Source: Aldrovandia affinis (lineage: Eukaryota; Chordata; Actinopteri; Notacanthiformes; Halosauridae). From it: a stretch of 64,000 bases of DNA. The notes beneath the pieces are model-generated. The model was not told where the DNA came from. It saw only the letters and a list, made by a program, of their open reading frames with translations, and made no database searches. The first letter of the stretch is position 1, and every line of letters starts with the position of its first letter. Of the stretch, positions 34,718 through 46,346 are shown piece by piece. The position numbers and the translations under genes were made by a program. The stretch spans positions 2,108,001 to 2,172,000 of the forward strand of contig JAINUG010000108.1 in NCBI GenBank assembly GCA_029706075.1, written 5' to 3'.

Positions 34718-36140
34718 GTGTTAATCAATTATCAGGTTTTAACATACTTGAAAAAGATTAACATAGCCCTATTAGAGGAGACACACCTCTCCTCTAGTGA
34801 ACACAAGAAGATGAAACAAGATTGGGTTGGTCAAATGTACTACTCGTCATGTACTAGCAACTCAAAGGGTGTTACCATCCTAATGAATAAAAATACCCCT
34901 TTCATTCTTCACGAAACTAAATCAGACTCAAATTGGCCTGATGCTTTAGTTACTTATGATTTTGTACTCAATCAGAAACAAGTCTCCTTCCTTAATTGTC
35001 ACTGCCCCAATCGAGATGATTCTAATTTTATCAATGATATCACTTAGTTGACTGAACATAGTTCGATTTTAACTGTATTTTGGACACAAATCTTGATAGA
35101 ACTACAACATGAAACACAAAGACATTAATTAATAACACAGGTAAATTTAGGTCTATGCTAATTATGGAGATATATGCATTTGTCAAAGAAGGACTACTCG
35201 TATTTCTGTTTCTATCCCTATTTCTTTGCTTAATGTAGACTATAAAATAGTCGCTAAAGTATTAGCTTCCTGGCTGGAAACAGTTATTCATCCAGATCAT
35301 ACTGGTTTTATCCTGCAAAGGCAAATTTCTACATTGAATTTACTATACAAATAGTTTCAATACACATCATGCCACAGTCTCACTAGATACCGAAGAGGAT
35401 TGAATGAGTAAAGTGAGAATATCTGTTCCACATAAATTCAGATTTGGCCCCAGATTATGTTCATGGATCAGACTGATATAGAATGTGCCAAAAGGAGTAA
35501 AGGACAAATGATCAAATTTCCAATCCTTTCAAATTATCAAGGGGTACGAGGCAGGGTTGAATTTCCCTCCTGTTGTAGATAAAAGAGAAAATGATGGAGA
35601 AATTCATCACTCCCCAAACTTCAATGCTTGAATGCATCTCTGCTCCTTTAGTCAACTGCAAGAAATGTACATTCCTCGAACACATTTTTTTCCAAATAAT
35701 AAATGTAATACAATGGGGAAGTCAATTTTGGAAAGATGTTTGACGATCAGAGCTGGACAAAGATTTGTGAAAACAACTCATAAAGCATGAGCTTCAACAG
35801 CTTTTATTACACTCCCTTAATAATGAATACGATGCAGCCAGAAATGTATTTCTTATTCAGGCAGTGTAAGAGGAAAAGGGGAACTTTTATGCTGTGGTCA
35901 TATCTTAAATTCCTTTTGGGAAAATGTCCTACAAATAATTTAATCATGTATTGACACAATAATTCCATTATGCCCCTGTTTATTCACATTGGGAAACTGG
36001 AAGACAGAACTGGTCAACTCCTACACAAGGCAGCGTAAGAATGCTTTTAACTGGAAACCTTGTGAACCCCCTTCCAATTTCACAATGGTTAGTTGAAGTC
36101 TGTAATTACATCCTACTGGATTACATACATTACTAAAACA
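34718..36140 (+). pseudogene. Decayed L1-type (L1/Tx1 superfamily) LINE
   Basis: An endonuclease segment, NIALLEETHLSSSEHKKMKQ followed by DWVGQMYYSS and SKGVTILMNKNTPF, lies in the open frame at 34718-35047. Reverse transcriptase fragments follow: ISLLNVDYKIVAKVLASWLE and HPDHTGFILQRQIS around 35215-35330, and further weak pieces to about 36130. Frames change repeatedly and the spacing between endonuclease and RT is far too short, so the copy is internally deleted and inactive. Limits are approximate. Confidence 0.75.
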
Positions 36141-36353
36141 GGGGGAAAATATATATTTTAATAGTTTAAAATGTCCCTCCCTCTATTCAAAGAAATGTCT
36201 AATTAACTATCGCACTGAGAGAGGGACCCACAGTGAACCCAGAGCATCACTGGCTGCACGATATGTGCAGCACACAATACCCTGAGGGACAATGAGCATG
36301 CACACCACATTGTTAGTAGAGGCTGGCTTATATTGCTGTTTTTATGGTTATTG

Positions 36354-36380
36354 TCATTATTATTATTATTATTATTACTG
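36354..36380. repeat. (ATT)n microsatellite
   Basis: About nine ATT/TTA units on the plus strand. Confidence 0.9.
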
Positions 36381-36472
36381 TTTTATTGGATTGAGCCATT
36401 CTTGTATGTTCTGGCAATACAATAGTGCTTGTCAGGCCAATAAAAGTGTATTTGACTGAAATTAAATGAATT

Positions 36473-36492
36473 AGAGAGAGAGAGAGAGAGAA
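36473..36492. repeat. (GA)n short microsatellite
   Basis: About ten GA units. Confidence 0.9.
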
Positions 36493-37145
36493 TATACCAG
36501 CACAGAGGAAGAGGGATACTAGTGACAGTAATACAAAAACAGCAGGGCCAGGAAATAAAAGACAAGAGACATGGGGAGGATTTCATACACTGAGCTTCAA
36601 CAGACCAGAAATGTTTACTCCTCCCCGGCTGTGAATAGTAGGATTGACATGACAGGTGGATGACAGGAGCCAGACCACTAGAGCCTGGAAATGTTGGTAA
36701 TTTACTGTGAGGAGTGCCAGAGAATGGGAAAGTATGTTCCTGTCCAGAGAAATTGATGCTTTTCCTGTGTAAGGTGCTACTGTTGTTTTTATCTCTGTGC
36801 ATCATATATCGTGGCTAACATCCAGCATCTTGTGTTGCATATTTATGGCAGTCTATCTGCTAGGATAAATTAAATACTTTGAAGCATTTGATTTTGTGCC
36901 TCTGTATTAACTGACGTTAACTAGCTAGCTAGCAATCTTCTCAGTCCTAGCTAGCTAGATGGTAGAATTAGGTTTTAACGTGTTGGTTGGCAAGGTTTCT
37001 TAGATAAGAATATGATAACTAGGAAAAAGGCACCAGACGTTTTCTGAAAGGAAAAAGATCCTTTGTAAGAATCTCTGATGGTACTCCTTTCATACAGCAT
37101 GTGGGAGGGGGGGATAACTAGCGATAGAATAACTGATGTAGTCGA

Positions 37146-37290
37146 TATATACAGTGCCCCTTTAAAGTCTACACCCTGTCTCAAAAATGTCACCTTTTGT
37201 TGCCTTACAGCCTGAAATTAAAACATACTAAATCAGACTTTTCCACCTACACCTTTTCCATCTACAAATCTTAAAAATTTCATCCAAAGA
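37146..37290 (+). mobile_element. Possible Tc1-like element terminus
   Basis: tatacagtgcccctttaaag and tctacaccctgtctcaaaaa, then caccttttgttgccttacag, have the layout of the outer end of fish Tc1-like inverted repeats (cagtg..., aaagt.t.cacccc, ttttgttgccttacagcc). The internal part is not recognisable. Assignment is by pattern memory. Confidence 0.5.
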
Positions 37291-37448
37291 ATGGTGCCTT
37301 CTACATCACTGTTCCAGGGCACTGGATTTCATTTGGTCCAGGAGGATCAGAAGGAGTGTCCTCTACTGGCCCACCAATGTCTCTTTGCTGTATAGATTGC
37401 TATAGTGCATGTACGCAGTCTTAATTCCTATGGTGCCTGGATACTCAC

Positions 37449-37634
37449 AACCAGTAGCCGGTTCTTCTCCCTCTCGGCCGTATTCTGTGTACTCTCCAGG
37501 GTCGCCCGGTGTTTTTTGGATAGGTCTTCCAGAGTGCGGGTCTGAGCCTCCTTGAAATGGGCCGCGTCCTCCTCGTATTTGGCATGCATGTTCATCATCT
37601 CCTTCTCGTACACCTGCTTCTCCTCCCGAAGGGT
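37449..37634 (-). CDS. fam184a: FAM184A coding exon 5
   Basis: This 186-base exon encodes 62 codons from TLREEKQVYEKEMMNMHAKY through HFKEAQTRTLEDLSKKHRAT to EREKNRLLV. It aligns with the human block around EAHSKTLEELAWKHHMAIEA. Conservation is lower here than in neighbouring exons but length, charge pattern and position agree. The acceptor is gtactcag|ACC and the donor is CTGGTT|gtgagt, phase 0 on both sides. Confidence 0.88.
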
Positions 37635-39554
37635 CTGAGTACGACAAAGTCAAATGAGCCCAGTCAAAATGCACCGCACCTCGTCTTTAACAAGGTTAAG
37701 ATAGGCGAGCACACCTTTTGCAGCTTTGCTTCAAGAGCAAACATAAATAAACAAGTTTCATGCATCGTCATGTCTACGGCGAAATCGAAAACTGTGGTGA
37801 GCAGTTGGATCAGCCAACAATTGACGGGATCGACAGCCCAATTATCTGTCGAATCGCTTCAGCCACCATTGCGTTTGAACACAACAAGCTGAATTCAACA
37901 GCACATCCTCGGAGATGTCGTTTCAGACCACAGCGCATTGTAATACCATTCATTACATGTTGTCATAGTAACTGGCAATATTAATTCAAGGACTTGTTGA
38001 TAACCACTTTGTGTTTGTGAGTGCAGAACTGCAGTTGCCCACAGAATGGGATTATCACGGAGATCGCTGGGCCCATGCACAATATTTAAGAGACCCGGTT
38101 TTTATATGGTAGGAAGGGCATTGTTGACACTATCATTGTCTGTAGAGGACATTATGAAACACTACACGAGGGTGCAGAATAAGCAGTGTGTTACCCTATA
38201 ATGTTAATGCATAAAGAAAACCAGATTACGCTTGACATTTATATGAAATGAAATTACATTTTGTCTCCCAAGCTGTTTATGCAGCGTGCCCTTTGCCCAT
38301 AGTCCTTCATTTAAAAGTCCACTTCATTTGAAATGTTACGCTTTTGCAATTGCTAAAGAAAAAAATAACAACAACCCTAAAACCCTAAAACCCTTTTCAG
38401 GACAAAAATAAAGCTTCATCTTTGCTTAGGCAGTTCAATCCAAGCCAAAACGCTATGGTAGTAATATTACAGCATTACATTATATTATATTGTGCAGGCC
38501 AAAGGCCAAGAACGCATACAGAAAAATATATTCACTGAATGCACTTTAGAACATATCAATAATTGAAGGTAAATGCTTCACTGCATTTAGAGCCAAAAAG
38601 CATAGTGTCAGGGGACAAAAAAAGCCACACAGTGTACACACTCTGATGAATATGCAACGAAAGCATTAAAACGTGACCTAATTAAAAGTTCTCTGGTTTT
38701 GAACACAGGAGGACTAATTATGTCTGACGTGTGCTCCACGACTTCTTCAAGAGGCCTTCTTCAGAGGCAAGAGGCCCTTTTTCTAGCATGCTCACAGTCT
38801 TGAATTAAACATGCAAGAGAGGATTTAGACTAGGCTGCTAATGGCCAGAGAAGCTGCAAGCAACACGGAAGACCCATTGTAGACACCTCAAAGCGTAATA
38901 ATTCAAGGAAGGAGATGATGTGGCAAAAAGTCGAAATTGTGCTTTGAAGGCTCAGCTTCCTGTCTGAGGCAAGGATTCACACTTCTGAGCAGCCATATCA
39001 TTTAAAATCCCAGGAGGTAATGTACCATATATAGACAGCGACATGTTAGACCTGAGATGGTACTCACACAGGTATAGACATATTGTAACATACCTTATAC
39101 GTTTATAGACATGTTAAGGCCCAGGTGGTAATATACCTTATACAGGTATAGACATGTTATAACATGCCATATACATTCATAGACATGTTTAACTCCAGGT
39201 GGTAATATATCTTATAAAGGTATAGACATGTTTAATTTCAGGTGGTAATATACCTTATAAAGGTATAGACATGTTTAAATTCAGGTTGTAATATACCTTA
39301 TAAAGGTATAGACATATTAAGCCCCAGGTGGTAATATACTTTATACAGGTATAGACATGTTTAAATTCAGGTTGTAATATACCTTATACAGGTATAGACA
39401 TGTTAAGCCCCAGGTGGTAATATACCTTATACAGGTATAGACATGTTTAAATTCAGGTTGTAATATACCTTATACAGGTATAGACATGTTAAGCCCCAGG
39501 TTGTAATATACCTTATACAGGTATAGACGTGTTTAACTCCAGGTGGAAATGTAC
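37635..39554 (-). other. fam184a: Intron 4 of FAM184A (1920 bp)
   Basis: More than a quarter of this intron is the 44-bp minisatellite at its 5' end. No gene or transposon is recognised in the remainder. Confidence 0.8.
39011..39549. repeat. 44-bp minisatellite abutting the exon 4 donor
   Basis: About twelve copies of a unit consisting of caggtggtaatataccttat, then acaggtatagacatgtttaa and attc or gccc. Copies at the 39011 end are diverged, those nearer the exon more regular. The last copy runs without a break into the splice junction (caggtggaaatgtacc|ttctcc). On the coding strand each unit contains ataaggtatatt, that is AAG|GTATAT. Confidence 0.92.
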
Positions 39555-39736
39555 CTTCTCCAGTGAGAGGATCTGATGGCGCTGCCGCTCGTCCAGGGCC
39601 TGGCTCTTGTTCTGCAGTGCGCCTCGCTCCTCCTCCAGCCGCAGGACCTTGTCCTTCAGACGGGCCTTCTCCGACTCCAGGTCCCGGATGGCTGCCTCGT
39701 GGGTCATCTGAGTGGCCTGCAGACTGCCGATGTGGC
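39555..39736 (-). CDS. fam184a: FAM184A coding exon 4
   Basis: This 182-base exon completes the split serine and reads HIGSLQATQMTHEAAIRDLE, then SEKARLKDKVLRLEEERGAL, ending RHQILSLEK. The human protein has HIGMLQATQMTQEVTIKDLE at the same place, so assignment is firm. The acceptor is cgctcccag|GC. The donor is GAGAAG|gtacat, phase 0. The donor lies at the very edge of a 44-bp minisatellite (39011-39549) whose units resemble the exon-intron junction itself. Confidence 0.93.
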
Positions 39737-40919
39737 CTGGGAGCGGGGTGGAGAGCAATGGGAGGCTGATAAAACTGGGTAATATTCCCTCGCTTCAAAT
39801 CCCGACCTGTTTTAAGACCCCTTTTTGGCAATGGGTTGCTGTAGGTTTCTTTGTTAAATGAGCCCTGCTAAGAACACAATTACCAAAATTAAACATAGAT
39901 TTTGTTATGGCCATTATGAGGGGGGTGGCAATTTTCACTTTGAGAACTTTATTTTATTTCCTTTTGATTCATTTTCCAATCAGCACCAGGATCACTTCCA
40001 GAATCAGTCAAATGAATCAGTCTGAGGTCATAATTGTTATTAGAAGGGCAAACAATTTGCTTTTAAACAGCGGCAGTGTGGCGTAAACCGATTAATCCAA
40101 TCCACAGCCCTCGGTGGAAAACCACACGTGATTCAATATCCCCAGTAGGCAACTCCTTCATCCTCCGGCTCATGTGATTTTCGAATCACATTGCGCTGCT
40201 TGATAAAGTATTGATGCAAGGCATCACTAGTAACCGAATTAGATCACAATGGGCTTGTCTTTCAGAACAGCGCTCAGTATGAAGCACATCCTAAATATGT
40301 ACAGTGCAGTACTATCAAAATCCTTCATACAACATCTTGACAACCGTTGCTGTTGCTCCTTTTAAAAGGAATGTAGCGTTGGCACATGATACTGTAAGTA
40401 CATATATATTGGAGGACTAAGTGCATGGATTTACCTCGGAGGAGTTGCACTGAAAAAAGTGTCTAATTAAAAACAATTAACAGCTCATTATACTTCAGGA
40501 ATTGCAATTGTGATGGGAACGCAAACCAGATTACATGGTAATGTCAGCCCTACGGCTGGCAATACCAACTTTGTTGAGCCAGGTTCTCAAATCTGGTCCT
40601 GGAGGTACTTTGATCAATTAAAGGTTGACTACACAGTCAACTCACCCCACCTGGCTTCTTGTGTCTAAATTGTTTATGAAAACAAAAACCTGCATACCCT
40701 GTGGCCCTCCAGGGTCAGGATTGAGAACCCCTCTTGTAGAATGCCAGGGGACAAAACATCAGATCATGGCCACAGGCTATTAATGAAAGCTACAACTTAT
40801 TTTAAAATGTACGAATAAAAGTTTCTATGGCACAACTGAAGATTTCGCTAACACTACTAGGAAAAATGTTTGTCTCAAGCTGTGCATTACCTTGGAGTCA
40901 CACAGTTATTCAGTTTCTC

Positions 40920-40950
40920 AGTGAGTAAGTGAGTGAGTGAGTGAGTGAGG
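40920..40950. repeat. (GTGA)n microsatellite
   Basis: Seven to eight GTGA units with one AGTA variant. Confidence 0.9.
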
Positions 40951-41430
40951 GACACTACCGTTTTTAAGGCTGCTTGGCTACTGCTAAAGAAGTATAATGG
41001 AAATGCAGATCAATAGGCTACATTTCACAAACCGCTGCAGGCAAGGAGCAATATGGCAATAAGTGGGCTGAGACACTCTGACACAAGCTAATCAAGTTAT
41101 TTATACTGTACATGTTTACCAACATAATAGACACGGCAACGAATATATAAAAAGGCCGTATTTAACCATATAATGCTGGCAAGAGAAAATACCTGCTTAA
41201 TATTTATAATAACAATAACATAATATTAAACTTAATATGTTTTCTATGGCTTAAATACATCTACCAATGGTAGAAACATGCTGTCAAAATAAAACATTTC
41301 TTTTTCAAAATGCAACAATGGATTATTACATGGATTTTAATAAATGTTTTTAAGAAATCACTTAACTACCAGCTGCACAGAACATTCTCTTGTCACATTT
41401 GCCTTACAAGACACCATCTTAAATGTTTAA

Positions 41431-41985
41431 TGTTACGCGGCGCGTGGGACGGGGCGCGCCCCTGCATCGCCCCCTGCCTGACCCAGCCTTTCACGTCACT
41501 GCCTCGCCCAGAGACCTGCGGATCAGCACCGAGGACAGTGCCGGCTCCGATCCAGCCACAGGGCCCTGGAGAGCGGCAGCGTGAACGAAAGCTCAAGCAA
41601 ATCATCTAATAATCCACACCTGACACAACTCACAGCTGCCGCCACTCCGGGGGAATCAGGAAGAGGGATAAAAGGCCGCCTCTGCTTGTGAGCCGGGAGG
41701 GATGCTTTCATTCCCTACTTGTGTGCTAACCTGTTTCTGTGGTGTTCTTTATTTCAGACTCGGGTTCAGAGGTGCCGCAGTGGGGGACACCTGACCACTG
41801 GACGGAACTCCGCTGCCTCTCCCTGAGCTGGAAGAGCCTGTCTTCACTAAACCCTGTGTCTTCTCCTGCCCTACATTTTTGATAACTTAATGAACGACCC
41901 GCGTGGGGATTTTTGTGTGAAACCCCTGTCTTGTGCTTTTGTGTCATCCCGCCTGCACCGGACCTATCCAAACGGTTCCACCGTT
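41431..41985 (+). mobile_element. Candidate solo LTR or LTR-like repeat
   Basis: The segment begins tgttacgcggcgcgtgggac and is much more GC-rich than its surroundings. It has a TATA-like box (ggataaaaggccgcctctgc at about 41667) preceded by the cacctgacacaactcacagc stretch often seen upstream of the TATA box in fish LTRs, and stops near ccaccgttaa. There is no flanking retroviral-type ORF. Ends and family are not proven, and it could instead be another GC-rich repeat. Confidence 0.35.
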
Positions 41986-42659
41986 AATTATTTTAACCAA
42001 TTCAATTGGCTGAAAAAGATAGCTAATGTTACTGGACGAGCAGCATTTGATCTCCACCAGACTGTCTGTCTAGTGTTTCAAAAAGGACTTGTCCAATATA
42101 GGGGATCAAATGGAACAAGAGCTAGACACTGCAGATAGAAACCAGTGATTAAAGAGCACTACAAAAAGATGGTCAGTGGTCAAGTGGCTTACTTTCACTT
42201 TTTTAATCTGTTTATTCTCTGTTTATTCTATTCTCTGATTATTCTTATGAGGCGTTTCTGACCGAGCAGGTGCTGTTTGGCCAGGTGAGGTAATGTCCTG
42301 TCTGGCTCCTCCAGGGAACATTCCAGAAGCCAGGTGATGAGGCGAGGAAACAATGACAGGCTGCACAGCACCGGGCCAACCCACCGCGGCTCTGTTGCTA
42401 GGCTACTGCGAGGCAATCCAACACACCCAGCCTCCTATCGAAATGTGCGCACGAGTTCTCCTTCACTTGATTGAACGGCGTGTTCTCGGCACAGGTGCTA
42501 CTGAACTCCTGGTCCTGGAGGTGCCGGAACTTGGGAGTGAAGCCGAACTGGATGAAGATTAGCTCAATGAGGCGGTTAAGTGCCTGGCTGCCTCTGCCGG
42601 GCCTCCCGGTAACAGAGTCGAGTTGCCGTGACTAGCGGCGCGGGAGGAGGGTTTCTTAC

Positions 42660-42795
42660 TGGCTTTGAGGAGGATCTCGGTGGCCTGCTGCTGCACTCGG
42701 TCGCGGGTGGCCTCCAGCTCACACTCCGTCTCCTTCTGGCGGATCTCCACGATCTCGGCGTCCTGTGTGGTCTCGTCCAGCTGCTTGTGCAGCTC
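42660..42795 (-). CDS. fam184a: FAM184A coding exon 3
   Basis: The exon has 136 bases (45 codons plus one base). It starts ELHKQLDETTQDAEIVEIRQ and ends ATEILLKA, followed by the first base of a serine codon. It continues the coiled coil and lines up with the human stretch QKQLDDAKEGE...LVLKAS. The acceptor is gcgtcccag|GAG and the donor is GCCA|gtaaga. The phase-1 junction is completed by the GC that opens exon 4 (A|GC, Ser), giving KASHIG as in human FAM184A. Confidence 0.92.
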
Positions 42796-43492
42796 CTGGG
42801 ACGCGGACACGGACAGACACAAGGTCAGCTGCTGACCGCCGCGCGTGCGACAGTCGCCAAAGTGAGCTGCCTCTTTACAGAACTCCTCAGGAACGGGATT
42901 ACTTTCTGTGCCTCAGCATAAAAAAATGGGAAAAACAAACTACCAGGTAAAAGCTCAGCAGTTAATCAGACACTTCCCGCAAGTCCGGAAGTGCCTAATT
43001 AAGCACATGCAAAGTAATACCCAATATGTTGTTAAATAGCGCCAAAAGGACGTTATAAGGTCATCGACTGTTTTTGGTTATAACTCTACATTCAGTTATG
43101 CATAATTGATCAAATAATAGATAAATAATAGATCTAGTGCTTATTATCTCATCAAGAGTATATGGCTACATTTATCATTTCTTTTCTTTGGTCTCAAAGA
43201 CTCAGCGGTGAAGGTTATTAGAATCCCCGGACATCATATTTTGAAGGTTAATTTTGAATATCTACTGTTGAAGATCTATTGTGGGGAAAATCTAATGTCT
43301 GTATCCTGCATTAGCTTTTTTTTTTTTTACTTGTTTTGCTGTTGTAAACAAAAAATGGAAGTTGTCTGATTTCATAATGAATCCCATCTAAAGGAGCTTA
43401 CACTGGGGAAACTCCATTCCTAATGAACTCAAACCATAATCAGAGCCAATATGAATGAATGAGCTCTAGAGAGGGTCTATTAGGGTCTATGA

Positions 43493-43764
43493 GGGGCAGC
43501 AGTGGCTCAGTGGTTAGCGACACGGACTGACAAGCAGAGGGTTGCTGGTTAGAATCCCAGGAAGGCCAAACGAAAAAACTATGAACTGGAAACTGGAGGG
43601 ATGCTAGTTCACTTCCTGGGGTACTGCCAAAGTGCCCTTGGGGCGCCGTACTATGGCTGACCCTGTGCTCGGACCTCTCTTAGGAGAGGTATGCGAAAAG
43701 ACAAATTCCAATTACCTTGTATGTAACTTATGTAACATGGCAATAAAAAAAATATTCTATTCTA
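43493..43764 (+). mobile_element. tRNA-headed SINE, family B copy 1
   Basis: Box A is tggctcagtgg (43503-43513) and box B is a decayed ggttagaatcc (43547-43557). The body has gaactggaaactggagggat, gctagttcacttcctggg and gctgaccctgtgctcggacc. It ends with aataaaa and the unusual terminus aatattctattcta, shared with the copy at 63078. Confidence 0.85.
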
Positions 43765-44689
43765 GAAAGGTCAGTGGCCTGGCTGTCATTTCCAGACCAC
43801 GTCTCCGACAGAGGAACACAACTTTTTGCTTGTATAGGAAAACCGCTGCCGTGAACCGTGCCAGACTATTCTGGTGAGAGTTGAATTTTCAGTCTCCGTT
43901 TTGTAAAACACAACCTTGTGCCACTTTCTAACACTAATTGTGCTTACATATAACTATAAATAACTTCAATTTTTCATAGAAGAAATGTTAATAAAGGTCC
44001 CAAGGATACCTCAAGAGTTTAAATATTCAAGTGTGACTTTACATCTATTTGCCGGTTTTGGAAAACGCAGTAATTAGTATTTACATCTGTATACAATTTT
44101 CTTTGAAGTTTGATTTGACTCTTGTGCGGAAAACATGATCATGGACTTAACACTGGGAAATGAAATGGGATCCCTTGAGCCCTATTTTTTGTACAAAGAT
44201 CTTAGATATACTTTAATGCCGTGAGGCTATTATATGTTGTTATAGTAGAAGATGGGCATACGTTTTTGAAACCACTGACAATAGACATCTTTTTTGTATT
44301 TGCACAGGGCAGATAATATAAAAAAGACTGCAATCAGAGATTAGGAAGCTGAAAAAGATTAGGAGGATTAATTACTGTCACGTGCATTAACCCTTAATCC
44401 AGATAAGACCAAAAAATATACAGTGATTTAATCCCTCAAAATCAAGTCTCAATTTCAAGTTCATTATTTCTATGAATTTCAAGTACCCCAAATTCAGGAC
44501 TGCCTTGAATTAAGATATCCTGCTATTCAAATATAAAACAGGTTATAAATCCAAATTTGGTTACATTTGAAATCACTTTCATCACGAGGATCAAATGCAT
44601 TGAAAATACAAAGGCAAATTAACAGCAAAGAAAATAGAAAAAGGCTTGTTTTACACTCAATTACAACCTAATAGTGGTTGAGATTTGAG

Positions 44690-44785
44690 GTTGAATTTCC
44701 TCCATCACTGTAAAGCACTTTGAGATCATGAGATGAAAGGCGCTATGTAATCCATTACAATTATTATTATATTATTATTATGGTA
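44690..44785 (+). mobile_element. Short repeat 3' end with ATT-rich tail
   Basis: tgtaaagcactttgagatca, then gaaaggcgctatgtaat and a run of ATT units. This combination (GTAAAGCGCTTTGAG...GCGCTATATAAAT plus TTA-type tail) is a common 3' end of fish retroposons. The upstream part is not recognised. Confidence 0.5.
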
Positions 44786-44818
44786 GTACTTTCTTTTACA
44801 ATGCCTTCATTACAATGG

Positions 44819-45030
44819 CTGGCAGTGTAGTGTAATGGTTAGGGAGCTGGGCTTGTAACTCAGAGGTTACAGGTTCAATTCCCAGGTGGGGCACTGCTGT
44901 TGTACCCTTGAGCAAGGTGCTTAACCAGAAATATCCAGCGGTATAAATGGATTGTATGTAAAGAAATGTCAACTGTGCAAGTCGCTCTGAATGAGAGCGT
45001 CTGCTAAATGCCTAAAAAAAAATGTAAAAA
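44819..45030 (+). mobile_element. tRNA-headed SINE with an L2 tail, family C
   Basis: The head has box A tagtgtaatgg (44828-44838) and box B ggttcaattcc (44872-44882). The middle contains ttgtacccttgagcaaggtg and tatccagcggtataaatgga. The 3' end is gtcgctctgaatgagagcgt and ctgctaaatgcc, the same hairpin tail as the L2 LINEs in this window, then an A/TGTAA-like end. This is the layout of eel UnaSINE-type elements moved by UnaL2-type LINEs. Confidence 0.85.
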
Positions 45031-45491
45031 TGTACAAGGAAATAACAATGGAACTAATTTGTAACAACTACAAATGTCATGGTAAAAATTTATGTTTGCA
45101 TGTGATGTTCTTGGTATCAAGAAGGCACTTATGATGCATTAAAAACAAACTAACAAGACTAATTGCACCATATAGGAAATAAAGAAATAGTTGCAGTGTA
45201 TTTCAATTGGAAACCAGTAGAAAATAATGTAATGTAATTATGTGGTAATAACTGGCAATAAAAGGGTAACTAGTTTACAGAAATGGCAATTGTTTTGTAT
45301 TTACAAAGTAGTTAATAGTGTATCACGGTGGGGAAACAATTAAGCAAATAAAGGGCAATAAAAGTCAACAAGTGTAAAAAAGGGGCCTTGAAATGAAGGC
45401 AGTGTCTAAGAAAACGCTAATGTGATTTTTAACATTTTTAATACAATTGCACCGGGGCGAACTCAAAAGGGCGAGGAGTTCGACGCCTTAC

Positions 45492-46346
45492 CTTGATGGT
45501 GCCCTCGGCGGTGTTCAGCGAGGCCTGCAGCCTGACGGACTTCTCCCTGCTCTCCCTCGCCTCCTCCTGCACCCGCTGCAGCTCCGCCCGCAGCTTCCCC
45601 AGCGTCTTCTGCAGCGCCGCCTCCTGCGCCTGGAACTCCTTCCGCAGCTCCGCCTCCGTCTTCTTCCACGCCAGCAGGTTCTCGGCGGTGAGCTGCTGAG
45701 TGCGCTTCATGGCCTCCAGCTCGCGCTCGTAGAAGCCCTGCGCCTTGCTCAGCTTGGCCTCGTACTCCTCCACCAGCCGCTTGCGCTCGCCCTTCACCTC
45801 CTCCACCCGCCCGGCCAGCGACTCCACCTCGGCCTTGTGCAGCTGGCCCAGCTTCTCCTGGTCCTTGCTGTAGTTGGCGTTCTGGCTCTGGTGGCTGCGC
45901 AGCAGCTCCTGCACCTCCTGGCGGTGGGCGGCGCGCAGCTCCTCGAGCGCCTGGCGCTTCTCCTGCTCCGCCTGTGCCTGCGCCTGGGCGAAGGAGCGCA
46001 GCTTCTCCTCGAAGCCGTGGCGCATCTCCTCCACCTCGCGCGACATGGTGACCACGCGCTGCGTGTGCTGCGCCTCGGTGCACAGCTGCATGTCCTCCAC
46101 GCGCTGCCGGTACGTCTCGAACTCGGCCAGCGCCTGGCGCTTCATGCGCTCGTGCAGCTCCAGGGACTCCTCCAGCGACTGGATGCGGCGCTTCAGGTCC
46201 ATCTCGTCGCTGATCTTGCCCTTGTACTGCATGATCTTCTCCCGCGTCTCCGAGAGGATCTGCTGCACCTCCTCCTCGTGCGCCTCCTTCAGGGTCTGGA
46301 TGGCCGCCTCGTGCTCGTCGTTCTTGGTGTTCAGGGCGTAGATCAC
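45492..46346 (-). CDS. fam184a: FAM184A coding exon 2 (large coiled-coil exon)
   Basis: This 855-base exon encodes exactly 285 codons and is the largest in the window. It opens with VIYALNTKNDEHEAAIQTLK and contains RVEDMQLC.EAQHTQR and VVTMSREVEEM, which match the start of the coiled coil of vertebrate FAM184A nearly residue for residue as I remember it. FAM184A is a long coiled-coil protein of poorly defined function. The sequence is rich in E, K, Q, L and R with heptad spacing and has no membrane segment. The acceptor is tccccgaag|GTG and the donor is ATCAAG|gtaagg, both phase 0. Almost every codon ends in G or C, which also creates long artefactual open frames on the opposite strand and in another frame. 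Identity is very secure. Confidence 0.95.

Larger units (their letters stand above)
39737..42659 (-). other. fam184a: Intron 3 of FAM184A (2923 bp)
   Basis: It holds a (GTGA)n run and the candidate solo LTR listed separately. Otherwise unique-looking sequence without gene signals. Confidence 0.75.
42796..45491 (-). other. fam184a: Intron 2 of FAM184A (2696 bp)
   Basis: It contains two different SINEs and a short repeat tail at 44690-44785. The rest (43770-44690 and 45030-45490) is AT-rich with no gene signal. Confidence 0.8.

Noticed and set aside
38375-38394. aaccctaaaaccctaaaacc, resembling a telomere repeat
   Set aside because: Only two and a half units with period eight, not the vertebrate TTAGGG repeat. 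It is a chance low-complexity stretch.
39427-39831. A 134-codon open frame over exon 4 and the minisatellite
   Set aside because: Wrong frame relative to the conserved HIGSLQATQMT reading, and it runs through the tandem repeat.
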